Shown: in pieces, positions 22,134 to 31,925 of the stretch
How the letters are laid out: every line of letters starts with the position of its first letter
Position numbering within the stretch: position 1 is the stretch's first letter
Origin: Sarocladium kiliense
Taxonomy: Eukaryota; Ascomycota; Sordariomycetes; Hypocreales; Sarocladiaceae
Reading direction: 5' to 3'
DNA: 64,000 nt
Assembly: GCA_030734395.1 (NCBI GenBank)
Contig: JAUZTG010000003.1
Coordinates: 496,001 to 560,000 of the forward strand
Translations under genes and position numbers: made by a program
The notes under the pieces: model-generated
Told to the model about the DNA's origin: nothing
The model's database searches: none
Seen by the model: the letters and a program-made list of their open reading frames with translations, nothing else

Positions 22134-23690
22134 ATGTCGTTCTCTCTATCCACCAAGCTCGCCGTCGCGGCTCTGCTTATCTTTGTGAGCCATGTTTGGG
22201 CAGACGCCTGCGACGATGTCGAGTCATCCACAGACATCGACGTCGCACGTCCACTGACCCTTTCATACATTTCGGAACAGAACGAGTACTGGTCAGAGGC
22301 ATGCTCAATGCTGAAGCCTGTCTGTATTGTCTTCCCAACCACCGCAGATGAGGTCGCTGCTGTCGTCCGCATCTTGGCAAACTATGACCATGACTTTGCA
22401 GTCAAGAGTGGAGGACACAGCCCCAACAAGTACTTTGCCAGTGTTGAGGAGGGTCTCCTGATCTCCATGTCCAAGATTGAACATGCCGATCTCGACCAGA
22501 ATACGGGAATCCTGAAGGCCGGTCCTGGTAATCGGCTTGATGGAATTGCGAAGAAGCTCGATGGCACTGGATGGACCTTTGTTGGAGGCAGAATTGGCAA
22601 CACCGGCATTGGTAAGACCCATCAATAATGATCTCGGATCCATATGCTGATACACAATCTAGGTGGTCTCATCCTCGGCGGTGGCTTGAGCTACATGTCC
22701 GCACAGTACGGTTGGTCTGCAAGCTCAGTGTATGAGTTTGAGGTAGTCCTTGCCGATGGAACCATCGCAGTTGCCTCTGAGGACGAGAATACGGACCTTT
22801 TCCACTCCCTGAAAGGAGGCGGCAATAATTTCGCCATAGTCACCTCCTACACCCTGCAAACATACCGCCAAGGTGATGTCTGGGGAGGCAACCTCGCGTT
22901 CCTTCGCACATCTCGAACAGACCAGCGACTGCTTCAAGCCGTGCGTGACTTCACCGAGTACAATGATGACGACAAGGCAGCAGTCATTGTCACCGCTGAG
23001 CGTGGTAACATTGACCTGATTGACTCGTGGATCCTCTTCCTCTTCTACGATGGTCCTGAGGTTCCTGCTCATATCTTCAAGAACTTCACCGATATTGGCC
23101 CTATCCTCAACACATGCAAGCGACAGAGCTACTCAAAACTCATCGGAGGTTCTAATTGGGTCATCGTCCCAGCCTCTCATGTCCTGATGGGCACCGAGAC
23201 CATGCCGATCCCCAGCGCTGAAGATGCAGCAAGCGTCTTCGACGAGCTGCACAGCTTCTGGCGGCAAGTCTCATCAACAACCCTCCTCGTTCCTGGAATC
23301 ATCGCGTCCATCGCCTACCAACCTTTCCCACGCCGCATTGCCCTCGCCGCGCGCGCTCGCGGCTACGATCTCATTGATGCAGAGCCTGACGCCGATAAGC
23401 TGATCATCGAGATCAACTACAGCTTCCTCCCACTGACTGACTACGACAAGATGTCGGATGTGCTCGCGCGGACTTACACTGGGTACCGTGAGCGCATCCT
23501 GGCCTGGCAAGAGGATGGCACACTCCCCAAGGACGTGTATCTGCCTCTGTTCATGAATTACGCCAACCAGAGGCAGGACTACTGGGCGCGTCTGAAGCCT
23601 GAGAGTCGAGCTCTGGCGGCAGATACTGCTGCCGAGTATGATCCTGATGGACTGTTCCGAGAGAGGACCGGAGGATGGAAACCAGAATGA
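22134..23690 (+). CDS. secreted BBE-like FAD-dependent oxidoreductase
   Basis: Oxidase of the berberine-bridge/6-hydroxynicotine oxidase superfamily (FAD_binding_4). These enzymes oxidise alcohols, amines or sugars with release of hydrogen peroxide. Residues 1-24 are a signal peptide (lysine, then AVAALLIFVSHVWA). The FAD domain shows PTTADEVAAVVRIL, KSGGHSPN with the His that carries FAD in this family, GGRIGNTGI joined to GGLILGGGLSYMSAQYG across one intron, and GGGNNFAIVTSY. The Cys that gives a second covalent link in bicovalent members is not at the expected GxGGxxxGGG position, so a single covalent link is likely. The C-terminal BBE segment has FMNYANQRQDYW. About 500 residues. The substrate is open. 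Confidence 0.88.
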
Positions 23691-23846
23691 GCCTAAAGCC
23701 CTGGGAGTCGAGGGGTGGATTTGGGAAATGGGGCTGGATGCTTGAGCCTGATCGCGATTCACTTCTTCTTCTAGATAGCAAGGACGAAAAGTAATGTTAT
23801 CAGTCTCCCAGTCTATGTAAGGTGAAGATCAAATATAAATCTGCAT

Positions 23847-25532
23847 TCATCGTGTTACAAGCGCTGGACCTGCATTGCCTGTTTTGGAATGCGTTTGGTA
23901 TGGGGTCGACGATGTTAGTGCAACAGCAACGCCTGACCAAAGACCAGCAAGCTCCCATTTGAGTTTGAAGGCGGCAATCAAGCTGACTGGAACAGCGACG
24001 AAGTAATAACAGAAGATGCAAACAAGACTTCCCAACCTCTGGCGACCCAGACCACGCAAGAGGCCGTTGAATGTTGTAGCGAGAGAATCGAAGAGCTGAA
24101 ATAATGCAATCACCGGCAAGGCTCTCGCGACTTCATGAATTACGTCATGTTGATCTGTGAGGAACCGGGTAGCGACGCCTCCCAGGCCAGCGAAGAAGCC
24201 GAAGTTGGCGACGCCGACAAGACTAGCGGCGCAAGTTGCGATCTAACAGAGAGACAAAGACACATGTCAGTGATACCGCTGATGAGAAAGAGAGAGAGGT
24301 TTGGGGGCAACCGGGATGTTTAGGGGAACATGTCGAAGCACGCGGGCACACACCTTGGCAAACCTCGCAGCTTGTGACGCCGACCCGTTGCCGATATGTC
24401 TCCCGATGCTGGTCGAAGCAGCAATTGAAACGGCCAGAGGGACTTGAAGAGTCAAAGCGAGTAGAGGGCTGAGAATGCTCTGGGCCGCGAGCTGTGCGCC
24501 GGAAAGATGAGAAGCTGCTAAAGCAAGCATCTCGAAGGCAAGATACTCAGCCTCCATCATGATGAAGCCAGGCAACGCCAAGCCGGTCATCATCTTCCAA
24601 CCGCGAAGCGCATTCATGGAGAAACCTCCCCAGCATTGCTTGCCATCGATGAAGGCGACAAAGAAAAGTAAGAGGACAGGTAAGAGGTTGTGCATAAGCG
24701 CAGCAGAGAGGGGGGCGCCGATGAAGCCATAGCCCATTTTGACCACGAAGAACCAATTGAGGAATGCGTTGAGCGGAGCGACGAGGAGGAGGATGTAAGT
24801 TGTAGCATGAAAGATGCCCTGCGCCTGGACATATCTCTTCCCAGCTTCAAAGGCAGCATATCCTGGAGCGCCGAAAATGAGGACCTTCAAGTACGCTCCG
24901 GCCAGCTCGGCGGTGGCCCGATCCGGAACCATGGCGGTGAGAATCGTGTCGGCGTTGTACCAGATGGCGGCGATTGGGATGGTGAGAATCCATAGAAACA
25001 GTAGCATCTGCTGGAAGTGCAGGCCGACGAGATGGCGATTCCCGGATCCGTAGGCTTGGGCACATAGCGTCTCAAGGGCTGTGGCCATGCCCTGGTAGAC
25101 GGCGAAGCCCGTGACATTTGCTGTCATGATGGCAAGGGACACTGGAAGACGGAAGAAGAGAAGACCGCGCTTATTAGCAAGTTATGCAGTCTTTGGAGGG
25201 AATATAAAGAAGATCCACGAGGCCTGAGAGAAATGCTCACCTGCACCAAGAGCAGTCTTGCCAAGATGGCCAATCTGGAATATAGCCGCGAGGCCGAGGG
25301 ACTGCTGAAGAAACCCAGCGAGAATCAGCGGAATGGCGTTACGAACTAGTTGCCACGCATCGGTACCAGCTGTTGACGGTGGTACTGTCAGTTGAGCATC
25401 TTGTTGGCGAGCATCTTGTTGGCGAGCATCTTGTTGGCGAGCATCTTGGTGTGCATGCTCCCCGAGGAGCGGGTCGGTTTCTGCGGAGCGTTGAGGGATG
25501 GTGCTTGTGCGGTTGTCATGTTGTTGATGCAT
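23847..25532 (-). CDS. MATE-family multidrug/organic-cation exporter
   Basis: Membrane exporter of the MatE family, using an ion gradient to expel cationic or aromatic compounds. Three exons. A hydrophilic N-tail has a five-residue repeat (QDARQ, three tandem copies). The first MatE half starts WQLVRNAIPLILAGFLQQSL; intron 1 joins GKTALGA to VSLAIMTANVTGFAVYQGMA; the conserved ALETLCAQAYGSGNRHLVG follows. The second half has GFIMMEAEYLAFEMLALAAS and, after intron 2, IATCAASLVGVANFG and FNGLLRGLGRQRLG. The C-terminal end is odd: after GLWSGVAVAL, where helix 12 should continue, the frame turns polar and stops about 20 residues later. Either an unseen exon or a truncation explains this. Divergent to the agmatinase-family gene. 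Confidence 0.82.
25394..25445. repeat. 15-bp coding minisatellite in the MATE N-tail
   Basis: Three perfect tandem copies of TTGTTGGCGAGCATC (25401-25445) plus a partial copy on the left. On the coding (minus) strand each unit encodes D-A-R-Q-Q, so copy-number change would not break the frame. Confidence 0.9.
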
Positions 25533-26194
25533 AGTGACGGAAAGGCAGTCTGCTGTCTTTTAATCCCCTTGAAGATCCAAGGCAAATTGTATAGAAAATA
25601 TTTTCTGCTCAAAGTATGGCTATGAAGGGCCTGACAGAGTATCAAAGCTGGGGCCGGCTGGCTGATAATCGACTGATATGTTCTCTCGGCTCGACCATCC
25701 CAGCACGTAGCTACAGAGGTTTAGCAAGCCAGATGACACTTACTCGCGAAGCCTTGGTAACAAATGATGTTTGAACAGGATGCGTGAATCAAGAGTCACC
25801 TGACTTAGCTATTGGGTGTCGTCCGGGGCTTCGCAGTGACGGAACCGAGCCGGAGCTGGAGCCGCCGGAGCCCCACCACCGTGAAGAGTGGAGAAAATAG
25901 TCGGCAACTGGAGATACGGATTCCCGTATCTAACCGGATCGCATCGGATCGCATCTTGCGCCACGGGACGAGGCCTGTTCTCGGCGAGCATCGCAGTCTA
26001 GTTGGGCAACGAATTATCACCGACGATATCCATGGCTTTACTAGCGGATGGCAGAACTGCATTTCACATTTCACCACCGTCTGGACCTTTGCAGATTACT
26101 CCTGTCGCCATCTGTCTCATTCCATCTTATCGACTCAAATAACCCCCCCTGCCTCCTCCCCACCCCGGCACCCAATTAAGCCAACTGAGACGCC
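25533..26194. promoter_or_regulatory. shared divergent promoter, MATE / agmatinase-family gene
   Basis: 662 bp between the two ATGs. Near the middle lie CGG-N2-CCG (25840-25847) and two direct CCGGAG copies 15 bp apart (25850-25855, 25865-25870). The same hexamer forms the palindrome upstream of the second dehydrogenase. A common regulator is possible but unproven. A C-rich run lies before the hydrolase start. Confidence 0.3.
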
Positions 26195-27647
26195 ATGAAT
26201 GTTTTCAAGTCCGTCGTCGTCTCACTTGCTATTCACTCCAGCTTCCTTGGGGGCTACAGTGACGCTCATGTCCTGCCTCCGCCACAGGGCCATCAAGTCG
26301 TGCTGCAGTCGCAGCCCGTCTCATTTCGCGATACGTCTATATTCCGCACACCAGATGTAGACGTAGAGTCTGCGCACAAGCCACAATGGAATCCAGGCTT
26401 CCACATGTACGACAACTTCGGCAAAGACACGCCCATGCCCGGCATCGCCACCTTTGCCCATCTCAACTGGACCAACTGCATGGCTGCCGAAAGCGATGGC
26501 TTGTTTGACGTTGGCATCGTAGGCATGCCCTTCGACTTGGGCGTTAGTTATCGCCCCGGGCAGCGTTTTGGTCCTGCCGCCGCGCGAATGACCTCGCAGC
26601 GCATGGCGCCGTTTATTTCTTACAGCATGGCGCACAACATGATAAATCCCTTTAGAGACTGGGCAACCGTCGTGGACTGCGGCGATATTCCCAACTCCCT
26701 TTTTGACAAGTACGAAGCTGTACAAGAGCTGGGCCACGGGATACGCGCCATGTCGTCTCGGCTGCCGAAGACTGCACAGCAAGGAGAGAAAGTTCGACTG
26801 GTCACCATTGGCGGAGACCATACCATTAGTGAGTACCCCGACCCGTCCTCATGATCCCTGACGGTCTGTTTTCATTCGGCCAGTACACCACTACTGACAT
26901 TCTGCCACTTTTCTTCCACAGCTCTGCCCTCCCTGCGCGGCATCTACAAGACCTGGGGCCCAGTCGCCGTCATCCATTTCGACGCACATCTCGACACGTG
27001 GAACCCGAAGCAATGGGGCGGTGGCATCAACAAGTACGATGAGATCACCCACGGCACCTTGCTGCACTTTGCACATGAGGAAGGTCTTCTCAAGGCAGAC
27101 AGCAACATCCATGTCGGTACGCGGGCTCTACTCTTCGACAAGACGGAAGATCTCCGTCACGATGTCGAGTGCGGCTTCGAATCCATCATGGCCACAGACG
27201 TGGACACAGTTGGTATCGATGCCATTGTCGATAGAATCGTGGCGAGAGTCGGGAACGCCCCTACCTATGTCACCATAGACGTCGATGTCCTCGATGCCGG
27301 TATGTAATCCCCCAGAGAGAAGAGGAACCTTCGACTTTCTGCAGACCCGCACTCCTCCGATCCGCGCATCCAATGGCCCTTTAATGAATTAGGCTGACTT
27401 GTGTCTCCTTGTTGGTGTAATAGCATTTGCTCCGGCGACTGGCTGTACAGAAATCGGCGGTTGGACCACACGTGAACTTGTGGCTGTTCTCAGAGGGCTG
27501 AGCAAGCGCGGCGTCCGCATCATCGGGGCAGACATTGCTGAGTTGTCGCCCGTCTACGACGATGTTGCACAGACGACGGCAACTGCTGTGGCGCAGCTCG
27601 CCTTTGAGATTCTAGCATGGATGGTCAATGTCCCGGTGAAGAACTAG
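26195..27647 (+). CDS. secreted agmatinase/guanidinobutyrase-family ureohydrolase
   Basis: Mn-dependent ureohydrolase that removes urea from a guanidino compound (agmatine or 4-guanidinobutyrate are the usual fungal substrates). An N-terminal signal peptide (about residues 1-24, VVVSLAIHSSFLGGYSDA) suggests secretion or vacuolar entry. Three exons, about 410 residues. Metal ligands are all visible: His in GGDHT, D-A-H-L-D in FDAHLDTW, and D-V-D in TIDVDVLD. After intron 2 the sequence reads DAAFAPATGCTEIGGW, where most family members have DPAFAPGTG-P-GG. Substrate-loop elements GMPFDLGVSYRPGQRFGP fit the agmatinase branch rather than arginase. Shares a promoter region with the MATE gene. Confidence 0.88.
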
Positions 27648-27944
27648 TTTCCCTTGAGTATCCGGTGACCGAATTCACACCATACCCAGTCAGCATTGAG
27701 ACGACTTATGTAATAGGACGTATATTTAACAGCCTTATACTATACTACCGACCGAGATGTGACATAGTATCAGGGCCTTACTTATTGCTTTGCTATAAGC
27801 TGTGTAAATCGTAGGTTAATATTAGAGTGAGCAACATACATACATGTGTACATGTGTGTGTGCGTGCGTAATTGAATGACGAGATGGCTAAGCAGTTGTA
27901 TTGTTCTCAAAGGTAATCCATTGTCCAGGCTTCCATGTCAATTT

Positions 27945-29452
27945 TCATCTTAGTGCTTTCCCCAAGCTTCCTCTCCATTTCTCGCTGTATCTCTTCAGAA
28001 GAAATACACCAAGATAGCCGGTTGCCCAAGCTATGATTCCAATCATGGTGAAGAGCCAACCATGGCCCATGACGTTCAGGAGCGGTTGTGTGATTGCTGT
28101 TCCACCGGAACTGAAGATGTTTCGAATAAGGTTGTTGACTGCGATTCCAATACTGCTATTACCGGGGACGAACTCCGCGGCCATAGTCGTGGTGGCGCTG
28201 AAGATCATCATCACGCCGGCCCCGAACACAAAAGTAGCAGCGGCTGGGGCAGCCCATGTTACTCCAGTTTGGACTAACCATCCATACACAATGATGGATG
28301 CAGGATACAAGGCGAGTGAAATCCATGCGTTGAGGCCCAGTCGGTCTTCCGGAAGATAGATGGCCTCTCCAGAGTTGTCCCTTCGGCCCGCTTGCTCTGC
28401 CGACTTGATCATGATACGGTCAACCCATTTGCCCCCGTAAACAGACACCAGAATACACCCGATTGAGTTGGGCAAGAATAAGAACCCTACAATGGTAGGC
28501 GAGTATTGATATGGTTCATTCGAGAACGCCTCCTGGACTGAGATGTTGATTACATAGCAGGTGCCGAAAGCCATCGCGGCTATGAAGACGGGGATGAAGA
28601 CAGTCGGAAACCTCAAGATGGCAACTGACGTGATGGGATCCAGAAAATGTTCAGCCTTCAAGCGTGGTGACTCTGAGCCTTGGTGATCAGCGTTGTTATT
28701 GTGATTGCACAACGTTTCTGGTAGCAGCAACAGCACCATGGCCAGGACAAGAACTCCTTGAGCAGCCATGAACCACATAACACTTCTCCATCCCCACACT
28801 TGCGTAAGACCACCTCCTACCAGCGGAAGAAACAGAGGACCGACAAGCGGCCCGAGATAGAAGATGCTCATGGCAAAGGCGCGCTCCTCGGGCTTCCAAA
28901 TGTCAGCAATGACACCGGCCCCAACCGTCTGGCCAGATGCACTCGCACTGCCCGACAACAGACGAAAGGCAATCAAAGAAGCGATGTTTGGGCTCAGGGC
29001 ACACGCAGCTGTGAGAGGGATGTTGAGTGCAAACGTCAGGAGGAGAATGGCCCGTCTGCCGAAGAGCTCGGAAAAGGTGGCCCACCATAGTGGGAAGATG
29101 GAGGAGGCGGCAAGGTGAACTGCAACTGAGACGTTGATGACTGAGGGAGACACGGCGAGATCATGGGAAGCATCTGTAATAGCGGCTATGGGTGAAGGCA
29201 GGAACCGGCCGAGTCAGCAATGGATATTCTTCTGGTATCACTTCTAAGACGCCCCGAGATGTGCTCACAGTAGAAGATGGACGCGCTCATTGGAGCGGTC
29301 GCCGCGGTGAGGGCAACAACGCCAGTGATGGTCCATTTTGTTCGATTTCTGTAGCCCCATGGGTGGCTTGAATGCTTGATGCATGCGCATCCTGCGAGAA
29401 ATCCAGGATGAGTCGAGCGATGATCTCGATGGTTGATGGAGTGGGTGGACAT
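27945..29452 (-). CDS. MFS drug:H+ antiporter, DHA1 type
   Basis: Twelve-span plasma-membrane exporter of the DHA1 (TPO/FLU1/CaMDR1-like) group. Members expel drugs and, in yeast, polyamines. Two exons: the first gives a short cytosolic tail and span 1 (KWTITGVVALTAATAPMSAS), and an 83-bp intron leads to AITDASHDLAVSPSVINVSV. Motif A-like text WATFSELFGRRAILLLTFAL follows, then the DHA1-typical IADIWKPEERAFAMSIFYLG-PLVGP-PLVGG and WRSVMWFMA. A charged central loop (residues ~215-235) separates the halves. It ends LLKRYSEKWRGSLGKALR. Tail to tail with the hydrolase gene and divergent to the RidA-like gene. Confidence 0.88.
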
Positions 29453-30060
29453 GATTGGAGGGGCGGGTGGTCAGTTAGGTAGTTAGTACAGGCGCTGAGC
29501 CTCAGGACGATCAATCAATTAATTGACATCTTCCTCTATGAATAAACTACAGGTTCGTCAACTATTCCTGTCTGCGCAAGGTATTCTTTGGCTTCCGGGA
29601 AATTCCAGCTCAGAGCTCCCGACCATATTACCAGGTCCCTCTACTCAAGTGCCCCGGTCACCCTCCACTCAACCGCGTCCGTAGGCGACAGATCCATTCA
29701 ACTCGGAAAGACCGTATCTAAACCTCTCCGTATCGTATCTTATCTTCCCCAACGCTAATGCAGAAACAGCGTCCGAGAATTGAAGTCATATCAATCCAAT
29801 GCTGTCACCCACATCAGTGGGATTCCACTGAGCGACACTCGAGGACAGATACGAGGAAACTACGGACTCGAATCCTTAGCCCAAATAGTTTCTACTATCG
29901 GTTCGATTCTGCTCAATTCGACATCCTTGGGGCTGATGATTTAGATACTCAATGCAAATATCAACTTAAGACTTCATCAGTTGCATTGCCCGCGCCCACC
30001 TGGTGTGCAAAGCATCGATTCGCGAGGTGGATTCGCCGCGAGAAGCAAACCCTTTCGACC
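29453..30060. promoter_or_regulatory. shared divergent promoter, DHA1 pump / RidA-like gene
   Basis: 608 bp between two start codons. AT-rich palindromic stretch near 29512-29525 (ATCAATCAATTAATTGA). No clear TATA box or CGG palindrome. Confidence 0.35.
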
Positions 30061-30601
30061 ATGTCAACTCTCCGATACTACAACTATGCTAGATATGGCG
30101 ACTATGCCTTGGAGAATTTTGCCTACAACCAAGCTGTTCGCGTAGGTGACAGAATTGAGCTCTCGGGCCAAGGTGCGTCGTGAGCCAACCCCCCTCACCC
30201 CTCCCCTTAATCCAAGTGACCAGCTTGCGTGTTTTGCTCGTCCGTCAGAATTTAAACGTCTACTGACCTGGTATATTCTCAATTATCCAGGAGGCTGGGA
30301 TCCCGAGTCCATTCCCCCAACGTTCCCCGACAATCTCAGCTCGCAAATCGATCAGGCATTTCGCAACATCGACCTTGCTCTCAAAGCAGCGAATGGCAGA
30401 GGGCTATCTCAAGTCTACCGGATAACCTCGTACCACCCCACATCCTGCGGCAACGCTATGTCATTGATGAAGCAAAATCTGGTCAGGTGGTTTCCGGACC
30501 ATAAGCCTATCTGGACGGCTGTGGGCGTGGAGAGCCTGGGTCTGCCGGAGATGATGGTCGAGATTGAGGCGATTGCGTACGATCCGGGACCGAATCCTTG
30601 A
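30061..30601 (+). CDS. RidA/YjgF-family protein, atypical active site
   Basis: Small trimeric-fold protein of the RidA (YjgF/YER057c/UK114) family; canonical members hydrolyse reactive enamine/imine intermediates. Two exons: MSTLRYYNYARYGDYALENF..RIELSGQ, then a 113-bp intron and GGWDPESIPPTFPDNLSSQI. Typical features are Q-x-x-x-A-x-x-NIDLALKAA and the ending VEIEAIAYDPG. The Arg that binds the substrate carboxylate in E. coli RidA (in PARSxVxV) is replaced: here the segment reads KPIWTAVGV. So it belongs to an arginine-lacking fungal subgroup and may not be an imine deaminase. About 140 residues, no targeting signal. Confidence 0.85.
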
Positions 30602-31925
30602 AATGTGAGATTTCTAGATCAATGAGACTCTACCGGTTTCCGCTCCCACCGAGAATCCCTGTTAGCCGCGTCTTCCTCGCTACTGTAACCCGGGTTGGAG
30701 AGATCGGGTTCTTGAGTCCACGGTATAGCGATGATACTCGTTACATTCAGCTGCGAGAACCAACAATAGATATTCAACCTGGTTCATGGGACACTGTCAT
30801 GTATGACTTGGTCCTGAGAGACTGTCGACACGCACCTCTCGCCCGATGGCAAGGTGTTTCTCTTTGGAAAGGGTGGCCACTTTCAATGCAAAGATGCTTG
30901 AAAAGGAGCTTGCCCCACATGTGAACAATATGGAAGGTGGTTATGACTCGGCTCGATAAAACCTGGTACGGTCAGTTAGGCCTTCGCTCTCACAATACCA
31001 TAGTCTGGCTTAATCACAAGGAGCCTTTCCGCTATAATTATGTTCCATAGGAGCTTTCGATCAACTATCCTTGTATCACAGAAGGATAATGTAGGAAGCT
31101 TGATTGATTTGGGACACGGAAGGATCTGGTCTCGGTCTCCGAGCAAGTACTGGTCTGCCAAGGCTGGTCTGATCACACTGACCTGGCCAACTCCTGATTG
31201 CTTGCTGTCTCTCGCAACTCCGAATCTCCCTGTCAACCTTATTCATTGAGACTGATGACATTGGCAATCGGTACGATCCTCATGCAATGACAATACCAAA
31301 CTCCGCTTTGAGTTTTCCCCCAGAAAGGGGGTTAGCCAAGGCGTAGGATCACTCCCCGACCTTGCTGTGCGTGGGTCAGCATGGACCGGGAACATCATTG
31401 CTCCTGAAAGGAAAGGCACAAATCAGGCAGTGGCATGCGTAAAGGTCACAGACTCTGTTGGTAATGGATTCAACAACGACCTTTCCAGATGATCCGGACT
31501 TATACGATACACGATGCTCTTAGAACTCCGCAGGTCGAAGGCGAACCCTTACAGGCAAACATCCCTGCCTAGAAAAGAATGTCCGCAGCCCCAAATTACA
31601 TCTCGCATTTGTTAAAAAAACATTTCCTAAAGCGGATGTCAAGTCGACATGATTCTGCGGCGCCCAGCAACACGGCAAACCCTGGTATCCACTTCGCATT
31701 CGCATACTCACCCAATCGCGTTATACCTTACCGTAGTCGGGTTTCCGGCTGACAACCAACGATCATTGTATAGGCGTCAGTCCAGGCTCCCGATATTCTC
31801 AGGGTACTGTTCTCCTTCATTTCGTCTCAAGGTCTATAAGAATATGCTTTGTGCGGAAGGAATTTCCTGTCCTCCAGCACCATACTTACATGCTTCGCCT
31901 CGATGAAATATCTTGTTCGACAGAC
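30602..31925. other. 1.3-kb intergenic region
   Basis: 3' region of the RidA-like gene and promoter of the DHA2 gene. Short open frames on both strands lack family motifs. The long frame of the pump gene stays open upstream to 31851 but its best start is at 31926. Confidence 0.5.

Noticed and set aside
18106..23690. A complete polyketide or nonribosomal peptide cluster around the two SDRs
   Set aside because: No synthase, methyltransferase or P450 gene is present within the window.
24690..24995. Plus-strand frames inside the MATE gene, including a hydrophobic LLAS repeat at 25392
   Set aside because: Direct complement of MATE coding exons and its minisatellite.
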